A stretch of 64,000 nt of DNA from Candidatus Pseudobacter hemicellulosilyticus (GTDB taxonomy: Bacteria > Bacteroidota > Bacteroidia > Chitinophagales > Chitinophagaceae), in contig CP119311.1 in assembly GCA_029202545.1 (NCBI GenBank), forward strand, positions 4,092,001 through 4,156,000. The letters are read 5' to 3'. The position numbers were made by a program, and so were the translations under genes. This document shows, in pieces, positions 45,062 to 53,283 of this stretch (positions are counted from its first letter, which is position 1; the number at the start of each line of letters is the position of its first letter). The notes under the pieces are model-generated. The model made no database searches. It had not been told where the DNA came from and saw nothing but the letters and a program-made list of their open reading frames with translations.

Positions 45062-45460
45062 ATGTACAAAATGTTCGATTATATCTTTTTCCGGATTTAC
45101 GATCATTACAGGAAAAAGGAAAGTGATATACCTGTTGATAGGGGCATTCAGTTTTTATCTATCACTCAGTTATTTATGATCTTCGGAATACTCCTTGTTG
45201 TGGACTATTGTACTGGTGTGATCCAGCAATTGAATACCAATAAGTTTATTCTTGGTTTACCTGTTGCATTACTTGTAATGGTGGTCAATGAGATCAGGTA
45301 TAAGCGGATGGCTAAAAAGAATGATTTCGGTCCATTTTACCAGCGGTGGGAGAACGAGGCGCCAGCAGTCAGAAAGCGTAATATGATCTTACTGGTGATG
45401 CTGCCTGTTTTACTGCTGTTTGGAATCCCCCTGGTTCTATGGGCCATATCAAAGTTGTAG
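45062..45460 (+). CDS. Small membrane protein, 132 aa (possible immunity protein)
   Basis: Three membrane helices are visible: ITQLFMIFGILLVVDYCTGV, FILGLPVALLVMVVNEI and MILLVMLPVLLLFGIPLVLW, with a basic loop (RYKRMAKKNDFGPFYQRWEN) between the second and third. Starts 14 bp after the RHS tip, as expected for an immunity gene, and the region is visibly AT-richer than the SusCD loci. No named family recognised; immunity is inferred only from position. Confidence 0.55.
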   Translation: MYKMFDYIFFRIYDHYRKKESDIPVDRGIQFLSITQLFMIFGILLVVDYCTGVIQQLNTNKFILGLPVALLVMVVNEIRYKRMAKKNDFGPFYQRWENEAPAVRKRNMILLVMLPVLLLFGIPLVLWAISKL

Positions 45461-45480
45461 TAGACAGATCTGATAATAAA

Positions 45481-45497
45481 AGAGGCCGTCTCAAAAG
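45481..45497. other. Possible insertion-sequence end fragment
   Basis: AGAGGCCGTCTCAAAAG resembles terminal sequences of the form GAGGCTGTCTCAAAAG that I associate with Bacteroidota insertion sequences. No second end or transposase is present, so at most a scar. Confidence 0.2.
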
Positions 45498-45564
45498 TAT
45501 ATTTATGTAAGTGATGAGAGCAATGTCCTGGTGTTCTTTGATAACCTCTCAATGGCATATTTTT

Positions 45565-45912
45565 ATGCGTATATACCAGATTGTTTTTTTAATTATAATC
45601 CTTCCTGCATGCAAGGCCAGCCATTGCCCTGTCAATGATAATGTTGTCAATAAGTTCAAATACAACTTATCGGTCATTAAATCTGCCGAGGAGGAAAACG
45701 CATCTGTTTTAGTTGATGAGTATAGAAATGCACTTATTTATTTAACTTCTGTAACCCAAATTATGACTAAAGCAGATTATAGCAGTACAATTGGATACAG
45801 AAGCAAAGAAGACTATATCAAGGACATGAAACTTTGGAACGATTGGCTCAAAAAGAATAAGTGTAAGTTGACAGAGCGATATGTTGATAGTTGCATGGCA
45901 GGGGTCCAATAA
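45565..45912 (+). CDS. Small lipoprotein, 115 aa
   Basis: Start at ATG 45565 (MRIYQIVFLIIILPAC) gives a lipoprotein signal with lipobox LPAC-KAS. The rest is soluble and helical, with AEEENASVLVDEYRNALIYL and a C-terminal KDMKLWNDWLKKNKCKLTER. Not recognised. It is AT-rich and follows the RHS tip and the membrane protein, so it may belong to the same accessory set, possibly as another immunity gene. Confidence 0.5.
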   Translation: MRIYQIVFLIIILPACKASHCPVNDNVVNKFKYNLSVIKSAEEENASVLVDEYRNALIYLTSVTQIMTKADYSSTIGYRSKEDYIKDMKLWNDWLKKNKCKLTERYVDSCMAGVQ

Positions 45913-46030
45913 ATAGCATTGGAACAGGTGATTCAATTTGAGGCCAGCCTTCATACTTTGCTGGCGGAGCCTGAATTATTGCCAGAGAAAAGGTGAAAAC
46001 CCTATCTTTACGCCTGTTACTCCTAAACGA

Positions 46031-46618
46031 TTGCATCAAAACGAACACATATATGAGGAAGCCAAACTCATTGCGCTGCTGAATGACGGCAGTGAATATG
46101 CTTTCCAATTGATCTATGATCGTTACCGCAATCGGATTTACAGACTGGCTGTAAAATATCTTTCATCTCCACTGCTGGCCCAGGAAATTGTACAGGATGT
46201 ATTTCTTAAACTCTGGTTTGAGCGGGCCAATATCCGAACCGGCCGTCCTATTGAGTCCTGGTTGGTGACTGTTGCTAAAAACATGATCATTAACCAGCTG
46301 AAAAAGCTGGCCAGGGACTGGAAAGCCGCAGGTGCCCTGAAAGGGATCAACACCATTACTGAGAATCCTATTTTTGACGGTCTGAAGGAAAAAGAATATC
46401 AGGCGCTGCTCAACAAAGCCATAGACGGGCTATCGGATATGCAGAAAGCGGTGTACCGGCTGGCCCGGGAAGAGCAGCTATCCTACCTCAGGATTGCCGA
46501 ACAGTTAAATATTTCGCCCCTTACTGTTAAGACACATATGTCAAGGGCGCTTGATCATATTAAGTCTTTTTTTGCGGAGCGGGGCATCCTTTTTCTGGCC
46601 GCATTTCTTTTTTCCTGA
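46031..46618 (+). CDS. FecI-type ECF sigma factor (module 4)
   Basis: About 195 residues. No suitable ATG is present; the start is placed at TTG 46031 (LHQNEHIYEEAKLIALLND), which gives normal family length, although the frame is open from 45938. TATCTTTA near 46002-46009 could be a degenerate -7 box. Region 2: FQLIYDRYRNRIYRLAVKYL, LAQEIVQDVFLKLWFERAN. Region 4: LSDMQKAVYRLAREEQLSYL, RIAEQLNISPLTVKTHMSRA. A hydrophobic tail follows. FecR at 46697 is its expected regulator. Confidence 0.82.
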   Translation: MHQNEHIYEEAKLIALLNDGSEYAFQLIYDRYRNRIYRLAVKYLSSPLLAQEIVQDVFLKLWFERANIRTGRPIESWLVTVAKNMIINQLKKLARDWKAAGALKGINTITENPIFDGLKEKEYQALLNKAIDGLSDMQKAVYRLAREEQLSYLRIAEQLNISPLTVKTHMSRALDHIKSFFAERGILFLAAFLFS

Positions 46619-46696
46619 TTTTTTTCTGTTCCTTGTACTCCATCCGGAAGATTTTGTTGTATAGTATATAGAGGCACTAACCCTCTATTGCGCCGT

Positions 46697-47767
46697 ATGA
46701 ATGAAATGCACAGATTTAACTATCTGCTGGACAAGCTTTTGTCCAAAACGATAACGATTGCTGAAAAGGAGGAATTCTTCGATTTGCTGCTGTCAAATCG
46801 TTTTGATGAGACCCTCCAGACCAGGATCGGCAATGATTACCTGGAAAATATTGAAGGCGCGGATCTCCCCCCACACATTGCGCAGGAAATAGTCAGAAAT
46901 ATCCTTTTATCAGAAAAGAAAACGCTTGAAACAATACCGTCGGTTAAAGTGGTCAAACACAGGCGCTGGATATGGGCTGCGGCAGCTGTTGCTGCATGCC
47001 TGCTATTTTTATCGGTCTGGTTGTTTAAAGGAGTTAATGATACCGGCGAGCCGAGCTTTGTAAGCGTTATTCCCCCCACTACCATCCAACATACCAATAC
47101 GGGAAAAATTGCGGAAACCATTGTCCTGCCTGATAACACAGCCGTCACGCTTCAGCCGCATGCTACCTTGCATTATCCTGCTCAATTTACCGACACTGTC
47201 AGAGAAGTATACCTGGAGGGTAACGCATTTTTTAAGGTGACCAGAAAGCCAAACCAGCTTTTTTATGTGTACTACAATAAAGTTGTTACCAAAGTGCTGG
47301 GTACCAGCTTTGACGTGAGTACCAATGACAAAACAGGCAATATTGAAGTGGCTGTTCAGTCCGGTAAAGTACAGGTATATGAAAACCGGGAGTTGGTAGC
47401 GGATCCCGGGAAAGCTGCCAGTATTATAGTTACGCCCAACCAGAAGGCCATTTATAAAACCTTTCAGGGTGTCTTTGAATCAACATTGGTGGAGCATCCT
47501 CAGCCGGTGAACCTGCGGACAGATCCAAAATCCTCCTTTGTATTTGAACAGGCAAAGTTGTCGTCCATTTTTACACAGCTTGAAAATGCTTATGACATTT
47601 CCATTGTAGTGGAAAATGAGAGCATCTATAATTGTGTTTTTTCAGGGGATATAACCCGGCAGGACCTGTACGGAAAGCTGGAGTTTATCTGTCTTACCAT
47701 CAATGCCAGTTACGAGATCAACGGTACAAAGATCCTGGTCAAAGGAAAAGGTTGCCCTGCTCAATAG
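46697..47767 (+). CDS. FecR-type anti-sigma factor (module 4)
   Basis: 356 residues from ATG 46697; the frame extends to a TTG at 46688. Membrane helix about 90-110 (WIWAAAAVAACLLFLSVWLF), FecR domain about 130-240 (ETIVLPDNTAVTLQPHATLH, LEGNAFFKVTRKPNQLFYVY, VLGTSFDVSTNDK) and DUF4974 at the end (FEQAKLSSIFTQLENAYDIS). The divergence from the other three FecR proteins is high, which agrees with recognition of a different sigma factor. Confidence 0.9.
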   Translation: MNEMHRFNYLLDKLLSKTITIAEKEEFFDLLLSNRFDETLQTRIGNDYLENIEGADLPPHIAQEIVRNILLSEKKTLETIPSVKVVKHRRWIWAAAAVAACLLFLSVWLFKGVNDTGEPSFVSVIPPTTIQHTNTGKIAETIVLPDNTAVTLQPHATLHYPAQFTDTVREVYLEGNAFFKVTRKPNQLFYVYYNKVVTKVLGTSFDVSTNDKTGNIEVAVQSGKVQVYENRELVADPGKAASIIVTPNQKAIYKTFQGVFESTLVEHPQPVNLRTDPKSSFVFEQAKLSSIFTQLENAYDISIVVENESIYNCVFSGDITRQDLYGKLEFICLTINASYEINGTKILVKGKGCPAQ

Positions 47768-47947
47768 CCCAATCATAAACAAAACAAACCAAAATGAATC
47801 AGTCACTGATACACCCACCACCATAATTCTTTCTACAAAATAAAGAGCCGGAAGTGGTGACACACCTCCAGCCCTGTTACAGCAAATATTGCATTGCTGT
47901 TCTTTTGCCCGCATGAGATTATTAACGAACAAAATGGGTACGAATAT

Positions 47948-50900
47948 ATGAAAATCAAGCAACATGTCGTTGCGTCAACGATGCTCCTTATGAGATTATT
48001 GGCTGTTCAAATAACTATGTCGCTTTGCCTTGGTTTTTCGCTCTATGCGAAAGACCTGAACGGGCAGGACATCCTGGACAGAAAGATTTCTCTTTCTGTA
48101 GAGAAAGAATCCTTGCTAAAGGTCATTGTGTCCATCCAAAAGCAGATCGATAGTAAATTTATCTTCAGCGCTAATGCTATCCAGGCCAACCGGGAAATAA
48201 GCTGTTTTGCTGTTAAAAAGCCACTCAGCGTCCTGTTGAAGGAGTTGCTGGAACCGTTGCATATCGGCTTCCGGGTGGTGGATGAACAGGTTGTCCTTTA
48301 CCCTGAAACTGTTGCTTCCATTCCCGATAATCCCCGGACAGGTATCTTTAAGCTGACCACGGACCGGATTGTAACGGGGATGGTCAGGGACAATGAAGGC
48401 AATCCCCTTCCAGGCGCTACCGTCAGTGAAAAAGGGGCCGTTAATGCCACAGCCACCGATGGTGAAGGCAGGTTCCGGATAAGCTTTTCAGGGACTAAGA
48501 CGGTGCTTGTTTTTACGGCAGTGGGATATGAGACGCAGGAGATAGCCGTCAGTGAAAGCACCACTGTGGTCAATGTCAGCTTGAAAGCTGCTGTAAAATC
48601 ACTGGATGATGTGGTGGTCATTGCCTATGGTACAACTAAAAAGAAAGACCTGCTGTCCGCTGTTTCCTCCATTAAAGGGAGGGACATAGAACAGCTGCCA
48701 GTGGCCACGCCGCAGTCTCTGATCCAGGGCAGGGCCTCCGGTGTACAGGTAGTGCAGAATTCCGGAGCGCCCGGTGGTGGCGTAACGGTCCGTATACGTG
48801 GTACCACCTCCATCAATGCAGGCAATGATCCGTTGTATATTGTGGATGGTGTACCGGTGGAATCGGGCACCCTCAGCAGTATTAATCTTTCAGGCAGCCA
48901 GACCTCTGCCTTGTCTGCCATTAATCCGGATGATATTGAATCCATGGAAGTGCTGAAAGATGCGGGTGCGCTGGCTATCTATGGTTCCCGTGCAGCCAAT
49001 GGTGTAGTGCTGATCACCACCAAACGTGGAAAAAGAGGAGCAACTTCCTATTCGTTAAATTATTATACGGGCTGGCAGCAGGATAACCCTTCAACACGCC
49101 TCAAGCTGATGAATAGCCAGCAGGCGATGGAGCTGGTGCAGGAGGGACGGGCAAACGCCCTGAACTATGGGGTGCCCTCTGTGTATGGCTGGCTGCTTCC
49201 TGACAGCAACGGTAAATTATACAATACAGACTGGCAGGACGCAATTTTGCAGACGGCGCCTATTTCAAACTATGAATTTGCCATAAGAGGCGGCGAGAAA
49301 AAACTGCGCTTTGCGTTGAGCGCAGGCTATTTTGACCAGGCTGGCATCATCATCAGGTCTGGCTATAAACGTGGCTCCATGAGGCTGAACCTCGACTACG
49401 ATGCAAGCGATAAGCTGAAGTTCGGTACCAATATATCTGTATCCCGCTACCTGAACAAACGGGTGTCCACAGAAGATGGCGCTACCTCAGTGATCCAGGT
49501 GGCTTTGAAAAAATCGCCGTCCATGCCGATCTATAATAATGACGGCACTTTTTACAATGGCGATGTGTCTGGCTTTATGAATCCCGTAGCTTTTGCCAAC
49601 AAGCTTAAATATGAGAACCAGGTGACTTCTGTACTGGGCAATGTATATGCTGAATATACTATTATCCCCAGGTTGATCTTCCGGTCCACCATCGGTATCA
49701 ATTATGCATCGGTGCTGGATACATATTTTCAACCTTCAGATGCTGTTCGGAACGGAGAGGCCAGCGGCAGTGCTTTTTCCTCCAATGTTACGGGTTGGGT
49801 AAATGAGAACACCCTGTCTTATTCTAAAATTATCGGCAGGCATTCGCTGTCGGCATTGGCCGGGTACAGCCTGCAGGAAAGGAGCGCTTTTGCTATTTCT
49901 GCTGCGGGAAGGCAGTATGCCACCAACAATATCTATACCCTTAATGCGGCATCCATGCCTACAGATGCGTCCTCCAGCAGATCGGCCAATGGCCTTTCTT
50001 CTGTTTTTGGTCGCGTGGGGTATGCCTTTGGCGATAAATACCTGCTGGAAGCCACTGCGCGGCGTGATGGCTCTTCCCGGTTCGGCGCCAATCAACGGTA
50101 TGCTATATTCCCTGCCCTGTCCGCTGCCTGGCGTATATCCAATGAAGTATTCTGGAAAAGTGACCTGATCAACGATCTTAAGCTGAGGGCCAGCGCAGGC
50201 AGGACAGGTAACCAGACCATTGGCGATTATGTTGCCCAGGGGCAATTCACTACTGGCGCCAACTATGCCGGGCAGAGTGGTATAGGCATGTCTGTGATCC
50301 CCAATCCTGATCTGACCTGGGAAACCACGGATCAATACAACGCAGGGCTGGATATCTCCCTGTTCAAGTCGCGGGTTATCCTGAATATCGACGCCTATGT
50401 CAAGAAGACTTCCAACCTGCTGCTGAATGTACCGCTGCCCAATACTTCAGGGTTCAGCTCCGTACTGCAGAATATAGGCGCTACTGAGAACAAGGGATTG
50501 GAGTTTAACCTGAACACGGTCAATATCAGCAAAGAGGATTTTACCTGGAACAGCAACTTTAATATTTCATTTAACAACAACAAAATTGTACAGCTGTATT
50601 CCGGCGAATCGAGAATTATTGTCTCTGCCGGTCAGGGACTTTCCGGGTCATTGGTTTCCTACAGCATCCTGGAGGTAGGTCGTCCCATTGGCAGCTTTTA
50701 TGGCTGGCATCACAATGGGGTATACCAAAACTCTACTGATAATAAGGATAAGATCACCAATACCAGTACCGGCACCAATGGCTATCTCTTCAGGGGGGGC
50801 GACCTCATTTTTGATGATATCAACAGCAATAAGACCATTGATAATGATGACCGGATGGTGATAGGCGAGGCCCAGCCCAAATTTACAGGCGGCTTTACCA

Positions 50901-51373
50901 ACAGCTTTACCTATAAGAGTTTTGACCTGAATATCCTCACTACCTTTTGCTATGGCAATGATGTGGTCAATGGAACGCGCTATGCGGCAGAGTCTATTAC
51001 CGGCTTTAACGGTACGCTTGACCTGCTGCGCAGGTGGAGGAATGAGGGCGATGTAACAGATATTCCCAAACTGACCTGGAATGATCCTTCCGGGAGCCGT
51101 CGGTTCTCAAACAGGTGGATAGAAGATGGCTCTTACCTGCGTATCAAGAATATTACTGTTGGCTACACCCTGCCTGCTGCGTTCTTAAAAAAGACGGGCC
51201 TCCGTACCTGCAGGGTATATGCTACGGGGCAGAATGTGGTAACCTTTACAAAATACAAGGGGTATGATCCCGAGGCAAGCGCGTTCAGTGGGAATGTGGC
51301 CTATATGGGGATCGACCAGGCTACATACCCCCAATACCGGGCATTGACATTGGGCATAAGCGTAGGATTCTAA
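47948..51373 (+). CDS. SusC/RagA-family TonB-linked transporter (module 4)
   Basis: About 1141 residues from ATG 47948 (MKIKQHVVASTMLLMRLLAV); the frame runs back to 47894 over non-protein-like sequence. STN domain (LLKVIVSIQKQIDSKFIFSA), carboxypeptidase-regulatory-like domain (ITGMVRDNEG-like, GNPLPGATVSEKGAVNATAT), plug (DVVVIAYGTTKKKDLLSAVS; YIVDGVPVESGTLSSIN) and barrel ending in GISVGF. A weak hairpin-like sequence lies between fecR and this gene (about 47846-47875). Substrate is likely the glycan processed by the GH2 and SGNH enzymes downstream. Confidence 0.94.
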   Translation: MKIKQHVVASTMLLMRLLAVQITMSLCLGFSLYAKDLNGQDILDRKISLSVEKESLLKVIVSIQKQIDSKFIFSANAIQANREISCFAVKKPLSVLLKELLEPLHIGFRVVDEQVVLYPETVASIPDNPRTGIFKLTTDRIVTGMVRDNEGNPLPGATVSEKGAVNATATDGEGRFRISFSGTKTVLVFTAVGYETQEIAVSESTTVVNVSLKAAVKSLDDVVVIAYGTTKKKDLLSAVSSIKGRDIEQLPVATPQSLIQGRASGVQVVQNSGAPGGGVTVRIRGTTSINAGNDPLYIVDGVPVESGTLSSINLSGSQTSALSAINPDDIESMEVLKDAGALAIYGSRAANGVVLITTKRGKRGATSYSLNYYTGWQQDNPSTRLKLMNSQQAMELVQEGRANALNYGVPSVYGWLLPDSNGKLYNTDWQDAILQTAPISNYEFAIRGGEKKLRFALSAGYFDQAGIIIRSGYKRGSMRLNLDYDASDKLKFGTNISVSRYLNKRVSTEDGATSVIQVALKKSPSMPIYNNDGTFYNGDVSGFMNPVAFANKLKYENQVTSVLGNVYAEYTIIPRLIFRSTIGINYASVLDTYFQPSDAVRNGEASGSAFSSNVTGWVNENTLSYSKIIGRHSLSALAGYSLQERSAFAISAAGRQYATNNIYTLNAASMPTDASSSRSANGLSSVFGRVGYAFGDKYLLEATARRDGSSRFGANQRYAIFPALSAAWRISNEVFWKSDLINDLKLRASAGRTGNQTIGDYVAQGQFTTGANYAGQSGIGMSVIPNPDLTWETTDQYNAGLDISLFKSRVILNIDAYVKKTSNLLLNVPLPNTSGFSSVLQNIGATENKGLEFNLNTVNISKEDFTWNSNFNISFNNNKIVQLYSGESRIIVSAGQGLSGSLVSYSILEVGRPIGSFYGWHHNGVYQNSTDNKDKITNTSTGTNGYLFRGGDLIFDDINSNKTIDNDDRMVIGEAQPKFTGGFTNSFTYKSFDLNILTTFCYGNDVVNGTRYAAESITGFNGTLDLLRRWRNEGDVTDIPKLTWNDPSGSRRFSNRWIEDGSYLRIKNITVGYTLPAAFLKKTGLRTCRVYATGQNVVTFTKYKGYDPEASAFSGNVAYMGIDQATYPQYRALTLGISVGF

Positions 51374-51384
51374 AACAGCATATC

Positions 51385-52773
51385 ATGAAAAAGTATTTTT
51401 ATATTCTTACCATATTTACTATCTCCTGTTCAAAAGTGACTGACCAGGTGGCTGATAGTATCATTACAGGTACTAATTTTTTTAAAACCGCTTCAGATGC
51501 AGACAATGCCATCAATGGTTGTTATGATGCCCTGCAGGGTGGGGCCGCCAACTATGTGATCTGGGGCGATGGTCGTACGGATATTTTTGCAGTGACAGAC
51601 CGGTCGGGCAGTGCTGACCTCACAGTCGTAAGCGGGGCTATTTCGGCAAACGGTGGCTATGTTGGCTGGAACTCTTTGTATACAGGTATCAACAGATGCA
51701 ACAGCGTATTGAAGAATGTTCCCAACATTGATGATCCTGCACTGGCAGTCCGGAAAGAAAGAATAATTGGCGAGGCTTATTTTTTACGCGCACTTTTTTA
51801 TTTTTACCTTGCCCGGACACAGGAGACAGCTCCTTTGATCACCGAAGCGTATGAGAGCCTGAAGGCCGACTTCTTCCCTCCCAATTCCAACAGGGCTGCC
51901 CTGTTTGCGCAGGTGGAAGCTGACCTGAAAGAGGCGGAAAGCCGGGTGCCGGACCTGCCTTTCTCCACTACCATTGAGAATAAAGGCAAGGCAACGAAGG
52001 GGGCAATCCGCAGCACAATGGCCGATCTCTACCTATGGCAGAAAAAATACCAGGAGGCTGCAGATGCAGCGGACCTGGTGATCAAAAGCCCTGCCAACTA
52101 CTCACTGGTAGCGGGCAGCAGCTTTGGAACCTTGTTCACTGATAAGAATACCCGGGAGTCCATACTGGAAGTGCAGTACAACTATACTTTCCTGGAAGGC
52201 AATACCAATGGACTTACGGAACTTTTCCTGCCGATTGGCGGGAGCTATACCGCCGGTAACTGGCGCTACCAGCCATCGGCTGCTCTTTTAAACGAGCTGC
52301 CATCCACTGACCTGCGGGCCCCGATCACCTACAGGAATACCGGCGCAACTCCTGCACCGTACAGGGATGCCAACCAGACCTATATTGCCAAATATCCCGG
52401 TACACTGGTCGGCAATACGCTTTACTATGATGCCAATCGCATTGTATATCGTTTGGCTGAGATCATTCTGTTCAGGGCGGAGGCATTGAATGAGCTGGGG
52501 CAAACGGCTGATGCTGTTCTCCTGCTTGACCAGGTAAGAAAAAGGGCCGGACTTGGGGAAACAACAGCTGAAACGCAGGAAGAGGTGAGGCTGGCCATTG
52601 AGCGGGAAAGGTTTGTGGAACTGGCCTATGAAGGCAAACGGTATTATGACCTCATCAGGACAGGCCGGTATGCGGTGGTAACCGGACATACCGATCCCAA
52701 CTGGTTACGCTGGCCAATCCCTGACGGAGAACTATTGCGCAACCCCAACCTGGACCAAAATGATGGCTATTAA
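51385..52773 (+). CDS. SusD/RagB-family surface lipoprotein (module 4)
   Basis: 462 residues. Lipoprotein signal MKKYFYILTIFTISC-SKV. Typical SusD text: TNFFKTASDADNAINGCYDA, EAYFLRALFYFYLARTQETA and the C-terminal RERFVELAYEGKRYYDLIRT, ending LDQNDGY. It begins 11 bp after the SusC stop. Slightly short for SusD, and a loss of one surface loop is possible. Confidence 0.94.
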   Translation: MKKYFYILTIFTISCSKVTDQVADSIITGTNFFKTASDADNAINGCYDALQGGAANYVIWGDGRTDIFAVTDRSGSADLTVVSGAISANGGYVGWNSLYTGINRCNSVLKNVPNIDDPALAVRKERIIGEAYFLRALFYFYLARTQETAPLITEAYESLKADFFPPNSNRAALFAQVEADLKEAESRVPDLPFSTTIENKGKATKGAIRSTMADLYLWQKKYQEAADAADLVIKSPANYSLVAGSSFGTLFTDKNTRESILEVQYNYTFLEGNTNGLTELFLPIGGSYTAGNWRYQPSAALLNELPSTDLRAPITYRNTGATPAPYRDANQTYIAKYPGTLVGNTLYYDANRIVYRLAEIILFRAEALNELGQTADAVLLLDQVRKRAGLGETTAETQEEVRLAIERERFVELAYEGKRYYDLIRTGRYAVVTGHTDPNWLRWPIPDGELLRNPNLDQNDGY

Positions 52774-52783
52774 AAACTACACC

Positions 52784-53269
52784 ATGCAAAAAAGACACAG
52801 AATAGTTCAGCTCCTTATTGGGGTAGCAGTTATTTGCTGCCTGGCTGCCTGCGAAAAAGAAGAAACCTATCCCGACATGCCGAATGCCGTTTACATGACC
52901 TCAAACGCTATTACCGGACCGGGAAGCAGCGCTTCTACCGCCATTACCAATACAGCCTCCGGCAAGGTGTCTGTTTCACCGGCGGTAGCGCGGGTTTACG
53001 TCAATATCTTACAAACAAAAGAGGTGACACTCACCTATACGCTGGGTGGAACGGCGGAAGCGGGCGTGAATTATACAGCCCCTGATCCGATGAGTATTAC
53101 TATTCCTGCCGGTAAATGGTTTACAGATATTAAGATACCGGTCATAAATACGCCCATCACTGCCAATAAGACCATCATCATTGCGTTAGCTACTGCTACT
53201 GATGATGTGCAGTTAGGCCTTGGATCGGACAGGAACTACAAGACCTTTACCTATACACTCACTAAATAA
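52784..53269 (+). CDS. Beta-sandwich surface lipoprotein (Calx-beta/DUF1735-like)
   Basis: 161 residues from ATG 52784; a start at 52760 overlaps susD. Lipobox CLAAC-EKEE. The body (VSPAVARVYVNILQTKEVTL, TYTLGGTAEAGVNYTAPDPM, SITIPAGKWFTDIKIPVIN) reads as one beta-sandwich of the Calx-beta/DUF1735 type. Probably a small surface glycan-binding or scaffold protein. It sits between susD and the FAD enzyme in the module 4 operon. Confidence 0.75.
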   Translation: MQKRHRIVQLLIGVAVICCLAACEKEETYPDMPNAVYMTSNAITGPGSSASTAITNTASGKVSVSPAVARVYVNILQTKEVTLTYTLGGTAEAGVNYTAPDPMSITIPAGKWFTDIKIPVINTPITANKTIIIALATATDDVQLGLGSDRNYKTFTYTLTK

Positions 53270-53283
53270 ATATTGCTGGACCT

